Shown: positions 45,556 to 54,706, numbered from the stretch's first letter. The stretch: 64,000 nucleotides of DNA from Crocinitomicaceae bacterium (GCA_014762645.1 JABURP010000068.1:94611-158610); one strand, 5' to 3'. The notes: generated by a model from the sequence alone, not told the origin. Program-made: numbers and translations.

Positions 45556-45945
45556 TTACGAACCGATCACCATTTTCAGGTCATTGATTTGATTTTCCCA
45601 CAGACGTTTTGCTTCATCCAGCTCATCTTCTTCAGCAAAATCAGTGATCATAAGAGCAACATCATTTGTGAGGTCATCTACTTTGATGGACATTTCAAAA
45701 TATGTTTTTAAACCATCTTCTACATCATCCATCCACTGAAATTTGATCGACTCACCTTTCTTTTTCGTCAGTAATTTGGCTTCTTCAGTAGCTCCATTCC
45801 AGAAAAAACTGAAAACATCATCTTTAATGTTAACGTCATCCGCAAACCATTCGCTTAATCCACTCGGTGTGGAGATCATATTGTAAAGAACAGCAGTCGA
45901 AGATTTCACTTCGAACTCCATTTCATATTTTTCTTTATCGCTCAT
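45556..45945 (-). CDS. START-like (SRPBCC/AHSA1-type) domain protein
   Basis: 129-residue cytoplasmic protein with the helix-grip fold: N-terminal strand KYEMEFEVKSS, then helix TAVLYNMISTPSGLSEWFADDV, antiparallel strands (FSFFWNGATEEAKLLTKK, SIKFQWMDD, YFEMSIKV) and a C-terminal helix RLWENQINDLKMVIG that would close the ligand cavity. The same single-domain protein is widely conserved in Bacteroidota. Its ligand is unknown. It lies upstream of the LptF/G permease on the same strand, separated by a hairpin; an exact -7 box lies 79 bases ahead of its start. Confidence 0.82.
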   Translation of the reverse strand: MSDKEKYEMEFEVKSSTAVLYNMISTPSGLSEWFADDVNIKDDVFSFFWNGATEEAKLLTKKKGESIKFQWMDDVEDGLKTYFEMSIKVDDLTNDVALMITDFAEEDELDEAKRLWENQINDLKMVIGS

Positions 45946-46024
45946 CTCAAAGTCTTAGTATCCAACCTATTATCTGATGTTTTGTCACCTGTTTTTAAGG
46001 CCAATCTCAAATTTCGGCGGATTG

Positions 46025-46032
46025 CAAAGATA
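46025..46032 (-). promoter_or_regulatory. -7 box for START-like gene
   Basis: Minus-strand TATCTTTG is an exact TAnnTTTG match, 79 bases before the start at 45945, leaving a leader of about 70 bases. Confidence 0.5.
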
Positions 46033-46147
46033 ATACATTTTTCCTAATTGATAATGAGCGAATTGATGAAAGGAGAATAATTCGTATGGATGAAAGATAG
46101 TTGGTTATTGGTAGTACCTTGCCAGGAAATGTTCTAAACATGAACTA

Positions 46148-46444
46148 TTAACTGCCCGCTATCGGTGTTCCGAAAATTCCAACGGCAAGTTCAGCCCAAA
46201 GAAGGAGAAATATAAGCACTATGCCAACTATGTAAAGAATGCGGTACTTGTTTTCATTTAACTTTCGAATACCAAGCTCTATAAGAATTACCAGACCATA
46301 TAGTAAAACGCCGGCAACTATAAAATCAAATAGACTCCATACTATCTCAGTAGTAAATTGCATGGCCACTAGAGGAATGAGTAATAGCACTAGGGGTGTG
46401 AGAAGTAGAATGACGAGTCTTTTATTAATTTTCATTGTATTCAT
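46148..46444 (-). CDS. Small three-helix membrane protein
   Basis: 98 residues (or 95 if the second Met at 46435 is used) with three membrane helices: about 10-28, 33-55 and 67-90. A charged loop IRKLNENKYR joins the second and third. Similar small proteins occur scattered in Bacteroidota and Gammaproteobacteria with no known role. Not linked to a clear operon. Confidence 0.6.
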   Translation of the reverse strand: MNTMKINKRLVILLLTPLVLLLIPLVAMQFTTEIVWSLFDFIVAGVLLYGLVILIELGIRKLNENKYRILYIVGIVLIFLLLWAELAVGIFGTPIAGS

Positions 46445-46643
46445 TTTTGTATGATTTAAATATTAGAAAGTACTTTGAAATACAAAGTAAATATATTTAA
46501 TGCATAAAAGCAAGTAATTTTGAATCCATTTCAGGATAAGAAATTATAGGATTTTAACAACATTTAGAGTTGTTATAACAGTAATCGCTACTAAAGGTGT
46601 ATTAAGATTTTACTTAAAATGTAGTAACAATTCAACGTATTAG

Positions 46644-47489
46644 TTACCTTCCGTAATCGTCATAATAATCTTCGAAGTAGCTTTCATATTCATAGATCAA
46701 CTCAATGTTTTCTACTTCAACATCAGTTAATTTATCACGAATATCAATACCCATTGGCATATACCAGGGCATTCCTTCAAAATAGTAGCGCCAATCTTTA
46801 TTCTTAAAACTGTATCCATGACGGGCGTAGATCTCATTTCTCATTTCACTCAATTCATCTTCACTGCGGTACATCACGTCATTTTCTGTTAACAATCGTT
46901 CAGATGCCTCAGGGTAAGTACCTACACCCGGGTCATAACGATAAATGCGTTTTTCAAGCTTATAGCTCTTTGGTGAATTGCCTTCCTTTTTAAAAGGTGT
47001 CCATTCGCCGATAAGGGTTTCGTCTAAAGCATTCAGTGTGAATTGAAAATTTCCGTCGTACTGATCATCACCGGGCTCATCCATATCAAAGCTGTATTCA
47101 TCATCTCCAACTTGTTCAAAGGTTCCTTCAATTTTTCTGAAATTTCCGGCACATACAGAATATCCTTCCGCTTTTCCATCTTTGGCTTTGAACAAAGTCA
47201 CATTGATTAAGTTTCTTCCAAACTCACCAACATACGATCCCAGTAAATTATTTTCAGCTTGATCGGCAACCGGATAGATCTCATCAATAAAGGCCTGATT
47301 GGCATCTTTTTCGCCTCCATACGTCCTTGGGTCCACATCATTCATGGCCAACAAGTCTTCTTCCTGCATTTCAGCCTCAAGTGTTGTGTCCGTATCCGTA
47401 TTAGTTGTTGTTTCCGTTGTTTCTTCCGCACCTCCGCCACAAGCAAATAATAAAAGGGATGCAGTCAGGGTGTATATTATCTTTTTCAT
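46644..47489 (-). CDS. YARHG domain lipoprotein
   Basis: 281-residue lipoprotein (ASLLLFACGGG, lipobox LFAC, then a Thr/Glu-rich spacer). Residues about 75-180 form a small beta-barrel-like domain that reads as a solute or lipocalin-like module (VGEFGRNLINVTLFKAKDGKAEG). Residues about 205-275 are the YARHG domain with its signature MRNEIYARHGYSF, found in exported proteins of many phyla and thought to bind cell-wall-related ligands, without firm evidence. It lies alone; only a 7-base-stem hairpin follows at 46555-46575. Confidence 0.82.
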   Translation of the reverse strand: MKKIIYTLTASLLLFACGGGAEETTETTTNTDTDTTLEAEMQEEDLLAMNDVDPRTYGGEKDANQAFIDEIYPVADQAENNLLGSYVGEFGRNLINVTLFKAKDGKAEGYSVCAGNFRKIEGTFEQVGDDEYSFDMDEPGDDQYDGNFQFTLNALDETLIGEWTPFKKEGNSPKSYKLEKRIYRYDPGVGTYPEASERLLTENDVMYRSEDELSEMRNEIYARHGYSFKNKDWRYYFEGMPWYMPMGIDIRDKLTDVEVENIELIYEYESYFEDYYDDYGR

Positions 47490-47583
47490 ATCGTTAATTT
47501 AGTACTGCAATTAAGCAGAAATATTCAAATTCAGGAATTAAATTACAATTAATCTGAAAAGAGCACTCAATATACTTGCAATT

Positions 47584-48237
47584 TTGATCTTACTTTTTTT
47601 TTCGTGGAAGATGATCGAGATTTCGTGGCCATATACCTCTTTAGATACAAAAGAAGGATTTTTGCGCATCAAGCAATGGGTGTTTAAGCAATTCCCAGGC
47701 TTGTTTTCAGAAGTGTGGATCACCGCTTTTTTCATACATGCTCTGGGAAGTATATTCGTATTATTTGCAGGGTTTACCCAATTTTTCAGAAGATTCTTAT
47801 GGACAAAGGTACACCGGAGTATGGGCGCTATTTACATTGTGGTGGTCCTTTTTATTTCTGCACCAACAGGCTTTATTATGGGATTGGTGGCTAATGCAGG
47901 AATTATATCGGTCATTTCATTTTCGCTTTTATCTGTACTGTGGTGGTACTTTACGTTTAAAGCCTATCGTGCCATACGGGAGAAGAATTATGAAAAGCAT
48001 GCCCGTTTCATGTATCGGAGTTTTGCTTTGACCCTTTCTGCTTTAACATTAAGGTTGTGGAAGTGGTTGATCGTTAACTATATTTATGAAATGCGCCCTA
48101 TGGACGTTTATCGCCTTGCGGGAATATTAGGTTGGACATTAAATTTATTAGTTGCAGAAATCCTCATTTTTAAAGGAAGGCACTTAAAAATGTTGAGGCC
48201 AGATAAGAAACTAAGAAAGACTAAAAACGTAGACTAA
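47584..48237 (+). CDS. DUF2306-type membrane protein
   Basis: 217-residue (from TTG 47584) integral membrane protein with about six helices and the DUF2306 motif set: TQFFRRFLWTKVHRSMGAIYI, FISAPTGFIMGLVA, and the histidine-bearing KHARFMYRSFALTLSALTLRLW. Two conserved His and Arg residues may bind haem or a metal, unproven. The true start may be further up: the frame is open back to 47542 and includes a basic LKRALN just before the first hydrophobic helix, but no ATG, GTG or TTG lies there; CTG at 47554 or ATT at 47548 would be needed. The glycosyltransferase starts 3 bases after the stop. Confidence 0.8.
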   Translation: MILLFFSWKMIEISWPYTSLDTKEGFLRIKQWVFKQFPGLFSEVWITAFFIHALGSIFVLFAGFTQFFRRFLWTKVHRSMGAIYIVVVLFISAPTGFIMGLVANAGIISVISFSLLSVLWWYFTFKAYRAIREKNYEKHARFMYRSFALTLSALTLRLWKWLIVNYIYEMRPMDVYRLAGILGWTLNLLVAEILIFKGRHLKMLRPDKKLRKTKNVD

Positions 48238-48240
48238 CTT

Positions 48241-49401
48241 GTGAAGATCCTGTTTTTGACAGATGGAATTTATCCTTTTCAATTGGGGGGGATGCAAAAG
48301 CACTCGCTTATCCTCTCCGGATTGCTGGCAGAACGAGATGTTCGGATGCATCTGTATCATTGCGGAGGAGAAGGATATTCACCCGAAGCTTTTTTGGAAA
48401 ATTACGGATCGGAGAGAAGTAACATCAAAGAATTTATGATTCCTTTCCCGGAGAAAGGGAAGATGCCCGGACACTATATTCGGGAAAACAAAGAGTACTC
48501 CCGGTTGTTATACGAATCTGCTGTTGAGAGCATAAATGAATTTGATCTGGTGTATGCTCAGGGGTTTACCGGATGGCATTTTATCAAACAGAAGCGGAAA
48601 GGGGAAATTTCTTTACCCATTTTGGTGAATTTTCATGGGCTTGAGATGTTTCAGGCTCCAGCTAATTTAAAAGCAAAAGTTGAACAACGCTTTTTTCGTA
48701 AGGCAGTACGATATAACCTATTGAATGCGGATGGGGTGTACTCTTTTGGAGGTCATATTGATGATCTGTTAAAAGTTGTAGGTGTATCGGAAGATAGAAT
48801 CTTGATCCATTCGAATGGAATAGAGGAGAGGTGGCTCACGGATAAACTTCCGAATACAGTTAGAAATCAAAAACGCACGATAACCTTCATTGGTAGATAT
48901 GAACGAAGAAAGGGTGTAGAAGAATTAAATGAGGCCCTGAACAATTTGATCCGACGTGAAGATTTATCTTTCGTTTTTAACTTTATTGGACCAATACCGG
49001 AGGAAGCAAAAATAAAAGATGAACGTATCCGCTATCATGGTGAAATCAGAAATTTCGAAACTATCAGAACTGTGCTGATGAATTCAGATTGTTTGATCTG
49101 TCCTTCTCATTCCGAAGGTATGCCAACGGTAATCCTTGAAGCAATGGCCTGTGGTTTAGCCATTATTGCCACGGATGTAGGAGCTGTCAGCAGACAAGTT
49201 AAGGATAATGGTATCTTATTGTCAACACCAGATCCCGAATTAATCAGAAAAGCAGTGCTGCGGATTATTGAAATGAACGACAATGATCTTACACGAATGA
49301 AATCGAACTCTATTGAGTATGTGAAGAAAGAGTTTCTGTGGGATGTAATAGCGGATAAAAAAATTGCTCAGTTCAACCGAATTTTAGCAAACACTAAGTA
49401 G
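48241..49401 (+). CDS. Glycosyltransferase, GT4 family
   Basis: 386-residue GT-B enzyme starting with GTG, three bases after the DUF2306 stop. The N-terminal acceptor loop is DGIYPFQLGGMQKHSLILSGLL; FHGLEMFQAP and the linker SFGGHIDDLL follow. The donor domain has TFIGRYERRKGVEELNEAL and CPSHSEGMPTVILEAMACGLAIIATDVGAV, with the E-x7-E motif. Donor and acceptor are unknown. It is co-transcribed with DUF2306 and overlaps the convergent ABC permease by 8 bases at its 3' end. Confidence 0.88.
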   Translation: MKILFLTDGIYPFQLGGMQKHSLILSGLLAERDVRMHLYHCGGEGYSPEAFLENYGSERSNIKEFMIPFPEKGKMPGHYIRENKEYSRLLYESAVESINEFDLVYAQGFTGWHFIKQKRKGEISLPILVNFHGLEMFQAPANLKAKVEQRFFRKAVRYNLLNADGVYSFGGHIDDLLKVVGVSEDRILIHSNGIEERWLTDKLPNTVRNQKRTITFIGRYERRKGVEELNEALNNLIRREDLSFVFNFIGPIPEEAKIKDERIRYHGEIRNFETIRTVLMNSDCLICPSHSEGMPTVILEAMACGLAIIATDVGAVSRQVKDNGILLSTPDPELIRKAVLRIIEMNDNDLTRMKSNSIEYVKKEFLWDVIADKKIAQFNRILANTK

Positions 49402-50200
49402 CAATATCCTTTTTACCATACTTTTTATTAGAATATAATAGCATGGCAATTCCCATTACCAGCATAATTACTCCTGAAATATAGTCAAAAGAATATCCGG
49501 GATCTGTTATTTCAAAGTTCATGTAGTGAAATGGGCTGAAGTAGCCTAACCATTCGGTTGTGTCTGTTGATTTAGAAACAGCATTGACAAAATAGGAACC
49601 GAATGTTATTCCAACCACCATCCCCATAAAGTTCTTCTTGGGCTGTAGAAACATAGATAACAAAACACCGATACAGGTAAAAAAGATCATTAGGACGAAG
49701 CCTCCCAGATGCATTAAAAAGAAGTTTTCCCAGTTAACCGGGTTTTGACTGAATAACAGAACACCAAGAACGGCACATATAACCTGAACAAAGTAGATAA
49801 TCAGGCAAAGTGTGAAAAGCGCCATAAGCTTTGAAATAACAATGTTTTGCCGTGAAATTGGCTTGGTAAGTAAAAATTCAGCCGTCTTATCTTTTTCTTC
49901 TTTACTGATGATTGTTGCGCCCGTTGAAGTGGTATAAATACTCAACAATACGACTATGTAAACGCCATAATAGGTGCTATAAAACCCTAGTATACTGCTC
50001 CAGGTGTTGGCGTCCATTCCCATTGCTTTTTGAATCTCAACAGGCATACTATCCAATAATTGCGTCATGTTATTACCCATTTCTGCCATGTAAGGGTAGA
50101 TAGATAACACCATAAAAGTGAAACCGACAATTATTGACATCCAGATCAACAAGTTTTTCCGGTTGCGTTTCAGTTCTTTTAAATACAGGTTCTTATTCAT
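49394..50200 (-). CDS. ABC-2 type transporter permease
   Basis: 268 residues with six membrane helices: NLLIWMSIIVGFTFMVLSIY near the start, a periplasmic loop MAEMGNNMTQLLDSMPVEIQKAMG, then YYGVYIVVLLSIYTTSTGATI and the coupling segment SKEEKDKTAEFLLTKPISRQNIVISKL, which touches the ATPase. Later helices end with YSNKKYGKKDIA. It pairs with the ATPase encoded 9 bases upstream as a homodimeric export permease, probably for a lipid-like or antibiotic substrate. The gene belongs to the tetR-ATPase-permease operon and overlaps the convergent glycosyltransferase by 8 bases. Confidence 0.88.
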   Translation of the reverse strand: MNKNLYLKELKRNRKNLLIWMSIIVGFTFMVLSIYPYMAEMGNNMTQLLDSMPVEIQKAMGMDANTWSSILGFYSTYYGVYIVVLLSIYTTSTGATIISKEEKDKTAEFLLTKPISRQNIVISKLMALFTLCLIIYFVQVICAVLGVLLFSQNPVNWENFFLMHLGGFVLMIFFTCIGVLLSMFLQPKKNFMGMVVGITFGSYFVNAVSKSTDTTEWLGYFSPFHYMNFEITDPGYSFDYISGVIMLVMGIAMLLYSNKKYGKKDIAT

Positions 50201-50209
50201 GGTGTTGTA

Positions 50210-51085
50210 TTATCGTTCGTAATAATTCATAAAAATCGATTCAAGGTCTGGTTCTTCAAGGACGGCATCTAACAAGTTGAGTTCAGCAAGCCATTTTAGT
50301 AAAGGTTGTGTAGCTCCTACATATTCGAACGATAACTTATTATCGTGCCATTTCTCTTTTTGTGAGCCTTCGAGCAGTTCAAGTGAATCGGGTTTAGTTT
50401 CAAACACCAGTAACACTTTCTTCATTTGTTTCTTTAGTAGCTGGCGGATATCTTCTGTGGCTGTGATTTCAGATTTACGTATGATAGCTGCCCGGTCACA
50501 TAACCTTTGAATCTCCGAGAGTATGTGCGAACTCATAAAGATGGTGGTACCTTTTTTATTCAAGTCCTCCATCATTTCAAAAAAGTGATTTTGCATCAAT
50601 GGATCCAGTCCCGAGGTAGGTTCATCCATAATTAACAATTCTGGTTCGTGAATTATAGATTGAATAATGGCGCATTTCTTCTTATTTCCAAAGGACAGAT
50701 CGGTAATCTTTTTATCGAGATCTAACTCATAATATTCCGCCAAACGCTCAATTTCACCAGGTTTAACGTCACCATAGAACCTGCAATGGTATTCCAATAG
50801 CTCTCTTGATGACATTTCATCATAGTAATTCACTTCAGATGGTAGGTAGCCTATTTTTTTTCTGAGTTGATCACCCTGAGTTTCGGTATCCATCCCCAGT
50901 ATTTTAGCAGATCCTGAAGTCGGTTTAAGCAGCCCCAGGATTGTTCGAATTGCCGTAGATTTTCCCGCTCCGTTGGGACCAATAAATCCAAAGATTTCAC
51001 CTTGTTCAATTTCCAGGGAAACGTCAATGATTCCAGGTTGATCGCCGTAATATTTGGTGAGTTGATGTGTTTCAATTGCTTTCAT
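50210..51085 (-). CDS. ABC transporter ATP-binding protein
   Basis: 291-residue ATPase of the ABC-2/drug exporter class. Walker A is GPNGAGKST (about 37-45), the Q loop lies in IGYLPSEVNYYDEMS, the signature LSFGNKKK is slightly divergent from LSGGQ, and Walker B is LLIMDEPTSGLDP followed by MSSHILSEIQRLCDRAAII. The C-terminal 80 residues are an extra regulatory tail typical of the NatA/BcrA group. It is 4 bases after the TetR stop and partners with the permease. Confidence 0.92.
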   Translation of the reverse strand: MKAIETHQLTKYYGDQPGIIDVSLEIEQGEIFGFIGPNGAGKSTAIRTILGLLKPTSGSAKILGMDTETQGDQLRKKIGYLPSEVNYYDEMSSRELLEYHCRFYGDVKPGEIERLAEYYELDLDKKITDLSFGNKKKCAIIQSIIHEPELLIMDEPTSGLDPLMQNHFFEMMEDLNKKGTTIFMSSHILSEIQRLCDRAAIIRKSEITATEDIRQLLKKQMKKVLLVFETKPDSLELLEGSQKEKWHDNKLSFEYVGATQPLLKWLAELNLLDAVLEEPDLESIFMNYYER

Positions 51086-51089
51086 AAGA

Positions 51090-51671
51090 TTAATCTGTAA
51101 TGAACTGTTGAATGATCCTGGCTTTTACTTCTTCCATGGGAAAATTTTCCTCGTCAAAGAGATATTGCATTTTTGCTCCGTCCAACGTAGCCATGAAGTA
51201 ACGCATCATTACCATTGGGTCTTCACAACCTTTGTTTTGAAAGTACAAAAGCATATTTTGAAGGAAGGGACCAACTTTTTGCATGGCTTTGAGTTTAGCT
51301 TCTTCCATCACTTCAGATTGTGCAATCATAGAAAAATACAATTTCCAAAGTGGACGATCACTGCCTACAATTTCAAAGGTCTTCTCCACGTAGCTGATCA
51401 TTCTGTCATCAGTGAGCGCTTCGGCTGAGTTGAGCTGCATGGTATCGGATATTTTCTCAAAGAGTTCATCCAAAAGTGTTGTGAGAAGTTCATGTTTGCT
51501 CTCAAAATAATTATACATGAGACCTTTTGAAATTTTGGCCCTTTTCGCAATTTTTGATATGGAAGCTGAATGGTATCCCTCTTCAGCAAATATGTGTAAA
51601 GCAGCATCCATGATGGCTTCTTTCCGATCCGCTCTGATTTGCTCAAATTGTTCTTTTGATCGTGGTGACAT
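51090..51671 (-). CDS. TetR/AcrR family transcriptional regulator
   Basis: 193 residues from ATG 51671. An upstream in-frame ATG at 51695 would add MTKRSVIN, but that stretch is the palindromic operator, so the later start is preferred. The N-terminal HTH (about 12-58) reads ALHIFAEEGYHSASISKIAKRAKISKGLMYNYFESKHELL. The C-terminal helical ligand-binding domain ends FPMEEVKARIIQQF. It probably represses its own operon (tetR-ATPase-permease), with 4- and 9-base gaps. The inducer is likely a transported substrate. Confidence 0.9.
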   Translation of the reverse strand: MSPRSKEQFEQIRADRKEAIMDAALHIFAEEGYHSASISKIAKRAKISKGLMYNYFESKHELLTTLLDELFEKISDTMQLNSAEALTDDRMISYVEKTFEIVGSDRPLWKLYFSMIAQSEVMEEAKLKAMQKVGPFLQNMLLYFQNKGCEDPMVMMRYFMATLDGAKMQYLFDEENFPMEEVKARIIQQFITD

Positions 51672-51680
51672 ATTTATGAC

Positions 51681-51694
51681 TGACCGTTTGGTCA
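51681..51694. promoter_or_regulatory. TetR operator palindrome
   Basis: TGACC-GTTT-GGTCA, a perfect 5-base dyad of the TetR-operator type. It lies 9 bases before the regulator ATG and overlaps the last two bases of the -7 box and the probable transcription start. Confidence 0.75.
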
Positions 51695-51723
51695 AAATTA
51701 ATAATTATTTAATATTCATCAAA
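51693..51723 (-). promoter_or_regulatory. Complete Bacteroidota promoter for tetR-ABC operon
   Basis: On the minus strand a -33 TTTG (51723-51720), 19-base spacer, and -7 TAATTTTG (51700-51693). Both boxes and the spacing match the Bacteroidota consensus. It is the only two-box match I found in the window. Confidence 0.7.
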
Positions 51724-51779
51724 ATAGAATGCTAATATTTTTCATTTTCGGCGCATTTTCCAAATTGTCAATTAACGCG

Positions 51780-51787
51780 TAACTTTG
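51780..51787 (+). promoter_or_regulatory. -7 box at the start of small lipoprotein
   Basis: TAACTTTG is an exact TAnnTTTG match, followed by TCAGTG and the ATG at 51794. The RNA would start at or just before the ATG. A TTG start at 51785 lies inside the box and is rejected. Confidence 0.55.
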
Positions 51788-51793
51788 TCAGTG

Positions 51794-52156
51794 ATGAGAA
51801 TTACTATCATTATTGTGAGTGTGCTTTTGCTGGTTTCATGTAAAAAGAAAGAGCGCGAAGGCAATTACACGGGAGTAGAGGACCTTTATATTACCAGTTC
51901 AACAGATACCATTAGCTCAACATTTAATCAATCGGCGAGTGTGGTATTTAAATCGGGGGGTATTTGTAAGTACACGTCTACCACCAATAGTTTTGAATTC
52001 AGCCGGTCAGATAAAACCAAGACGGGATATGATCACACGGTATCCGGGGGTAATTTTATATTTCAATTAGAATTTAAGACCGACAGTTTAATTGCCTACT
52101 ACTATCGGGATCTCAATGGTGAACAAACCACCCGAAGTTTTAGAGGTAGTAAGTAG
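51794..52156 (+). CDS. Small lipoprotein, unknown function
   Basis: 120 residues from ATG 51794 with a lipoprotein signal (TIIIVSVLLLVSC, lipobox LVSC, then KKKE). The mature part is a Ser/Thr-rich strand protein (VVFKSGGICKYTSTTNSFEFS) ending in YYRDLNGEQTTRSFRGS, like small immunoglobulin-like or lipocalin-type modules in Bacteroidota. No family recognised. It is convergent with pheT (4-base gap) and preceded by its own -7 box. Confidence 0.7.
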   Translation: MRITIIIVSVLLLVSCKKKEREGNYTGVEDLYITSSTDTISSTFNQSASVVFKSGGICKYTSTTNSFEFSRSDKTKTGYDHTVSGGNFIFQLEFKTDSLIAYYYRDLNGEQTTRSFRGSK

Positions 52157-52160
52157 CAAT

Positions 52161-54596
52161 CTATCTTAACTCTGCTTTTAAGTCTTGTTCCAGTTTTTCA
52201 CGAATCTTGTCCATGATGGCATCTATTTGCTTGTCCTTAAGCGTTTTTTGCTCATCCTGGAAAATGAAATTCACCGCATAAGATTTTTTCCCTTTAGGTA
52301 GATTTTTTCCCTCATATACATCAAATAAGCCGACCTTCTTCAAGATTTTATTATCCACTGAGAGTGCTAGATTTCGAATTTCACTAAATAGTACCTTGTT
52401 GTTTAGTAAAAGTGAAAAATCTCTGCGTACGAACTGGGTTCTTGGGAGGTCTGTTGACTTAATGCGGTTCATTATACAAATCTGTTCAACTACATGCCAG
52501 TCTATAGTAGCATAAAACACCTCATTCTTAATGTTGAACGCGTCCAATATATCTCTGCGCACCCATCCAATCTCTACCAGTGACTTTTTTGCTATCGAAT
52601 AGGTCATACCATCTTCAAAAATGTCATTGAGGATGGCACCCATTTGAGGATTTTTAAAAATCCCAAGTTTGTAAAGAATACCTTCAACAATTCCTTTCAG
52701 GTAAAAGAAGTCCACCTGCTTTCCATCTGACGTCCAATTCTCTTCCTTCTTTAGTCCGCTTACCCATAAATTGAGTTTTTTGCGTTCCGGATATCGTTCT
52801 TCGTGATCTGTATTAAAGCGATAATCACTACCGAATTCAAAGAACTTAACATTTGGGTGCTGCCTGTTCTGATTGTACTCAATACTTTTTAATCCACCAA
52901 ACAGCAAGGTTTGACGCATTACATCTAATTCTTCCGAAAGTGGATTAAGGATCTTAACATCCCGTTTAGGGTCAAAAGAAGAGGTTTTTATTTGTTCCCA
53001 AACTTTTGATGAACTCAACGAGTTGTTCATAATCTCATAGAATCCCTGGTCCACAAGGTAATCTGCAATTAGATTGTAGACTTTTTCATTGTTATCTTCA
53101 GGTCTGTAAGTAAGTGATGCGTTAAGCTTGTCTGGTAGCGGCACATTGTTGAAGCCATAAATTCTCAATAGCTCTTCTGTGACATCTGCCTCCCGGGTAA
53201 CATCCACGCGATACGCAGGAATACTCAGTACCAATTCTTCAGCATCATCTGAAATAATTGCTATATCAAGTTCATTCAGGATTGTTGACATATCTTCATC
53301 TGATATGTCAATCCCCATAAGTTTTTTACTGCGCTCCGGAACAAATAACACTTCTTTTTCCTTAATTGGAGCAGGGTAGATGTCACTTACCTTTCCAAGT
53401 TTACCTCCGGCAATATCTAAAATGAGGTTTATAGCTCTCTTCAAAGCAAAATCTACTCCGTTGGGATCTACACCTCTTTCAAATCTAAAGGAGGAATCTG
53501 TATTGAGAATGTGACGCTTAGCTGTTTTACGCACAGAAACCGGATCAAAATATGCTGCTTCAAGAAACAGGGCAGTTGTTGTGTCTTTAACGCCAGACTC
53601 AGCACCACCAAAAGTACCCGCTATACACATAGCTTCCTTTTCATTGCAGATCATTAGGTCGTCGGTATCCAACTCTCTCTCGGTGTCATCTAGCGTAACC
53701 AGTTTTTCTTTGTACTTCGCTCTTCTGACCACGATTTTGTTTCCTACATTTTCCAGGTCAAATGCATGTAGAGGGTTACCACACTCGTGCATCACATAGT
53801 TGGTGATATCGACAATGTTATTAATTGGATTGAGACCAATTACGCGCAATCTATTCTGTAACCAGGCAGGAGATGGTTCAACCTTTACACCAGTGATAAC
53901 GGCTCCTGCGTATCGGGGCGCTCCTTGTTTATCCTTAATTTCAATTTCGATACTTTCATCACCTTCCGCGGGTATTTCGGTTGAAGGATGACAAATCTGT
54001 AGTTCAGCTTTTTCGTGGTAGTTAAGGTATGCTTTGAGATCTCTTGCTACACCGATATGCCCCATTGCATCCGAACGGTTCGGTGTTAGACCAATTTCAA
54101 TGAGATAATCGTCTTCAATCTCAAAAAACTCTTTTGCCGGTGTCCCGATTTCACTTTCAGGATCCAACACCATAATTCCATCATGGTCTTCACCTAGTCC
54201 CAACTCATCTTCAGCACAGATCATTCCGACTGATTCTACACCACGAATTTTGGATTTTTTAATCTTGAACGGTTCATCCGGATTGGGATAAAGTGTTGTT
54301 CCAACTGTGGCAACGGCTACTTTCTGACCAATTTCTACGTTAGGTGCACCACAGACGATTTGTAGCGGGTCCCCATTTCCAACGTCCACAGTGGTCACGT
54401 TTAACCTGTCTGCATCCGGGTGCTTTTCTTTGGTCAGTACTTTACCTATTACAACACCCTCCAGTCCACCTCGAACAGTTTCAACCTTTTCAAGATTCTC
54501 AACTTCAAGACCCGTATCGGTCAATATTTCAGCTACCCTTTCAGGACTGAGTTCGATTTTAATATAGTCTTTTAGCCAGTTGAGAGAGATTTTCAT
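52161..54596 (-). CDS. pheT: Phenylalanine-tRNA ligase beta subunit
   Basis: 811-residue beta subunit of the alpha2-beta2 synthetase that charges tRNA-Phe. Domains in order: N-terminal tRNA-binding (EMAP/OB) at about 40-150 (VVIGKVLTKEKHPDADRL and VVCGAPNVEIGQKVAVA); B3/B4 editing domain about 215-390 with GLNPINNIVDITNYVMHE and FRFERGVDPN; B5 about 400-475; catalytic-like core about 480-690; and anticodon-binding FDX-ACB 715-811 (RTQFVRRDFSLLLNN). Length fits the bacterial family. pheS is not in the window, so the two subunits are encoded apart, which is common in Bacteroidota. Confidence 0.96.
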   Translation of the reverse strand: MKISLNWLKDYIKIELSPERVAEILTDTGLEVENLEKVETVRGGLEGVVIGKVLTKEKHPDADRLNVTTVDVGNGDPLQIVCGAPNVEIGQKVAVATVGTTLYPNPDEPFKIKKSKIRGVESVGMICAEDELGLGEDHDGIMVLDPESEIGTPAKEFFEIEDDYLIEIGLTPNRSDAMGHIGVARDLKAYLNYHEKAELQICHPSTEIPAEGDESIEIEIKDKQGAPRYAGAVITGVKVEPSPAWLQNRLRVIGLNPINNIVDITNYVMHECGNPLHAFDLENVGNKIVVRRAKYKEKLVTLDDTERELDTDDLMICNEKEAMCIAGTFGGAESGVKDTTTALFLEAAYFDPVSVRKTAKRHILNTDSSFRFERGVDPNGVDFALKRAINLILDIAGGKLGKVSDIYPAPIKEKEVLFVPERSKKLMGIDISDEDMSTILNELDIAIISDDAEELVLSIPAYRVDVTREADVTEELLRIYGFNNVPLPDKLNASLTYRPEDNNEKVYNLIADYLVDQGFYEIMNNSLSSSKVWEQIKTSSFDPKRDVKILNPLSEELDVMRQTLLFGGLKSIEYNQNRQHPNVKFFEFGSDYRFNTDHEERYPERKKLNLWVSGLKKEENWTSDGKQVDFFYLKGIVEGILYKLGIFKNPQMGAILNDIFEDGMTYSIAKKSLVEIGWVRRDILDAFNIKNEVFYATIDWHVVEQICIMNRIKSTDLPRTQFVRRDFSLLLNNKVLFSEIRNLALSVDNKILKKVGLFDVYEGKNLPKGKKSYAVNFIFQDEQKTLKDKQIDAIMDKIREKLEQDLKAELR

Positions 54597-54706
54597 CCGG
54601 ATTGAATTTTAGGCCACAAATGTAAGGATTTAACGGGTGAATGTTATTTACCTGACCGCTAAAAATAGTGAAATTGGACCTGAAAAGGCTAAAGTAGCTT
54701 TTAATC

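Noticed and set aside
46555..46575. TAACAAC/GTTGTTA hairpin after the YARHG gene as a terminator
   Set aside because: The 7-base stem is AT-rich and no T-run follows on the minus strand; too weak to call.
51672..51695. Longer start for the TetR regulator
   Set aside because: The extra codons coincide with the operator palindrome and the -7 box.
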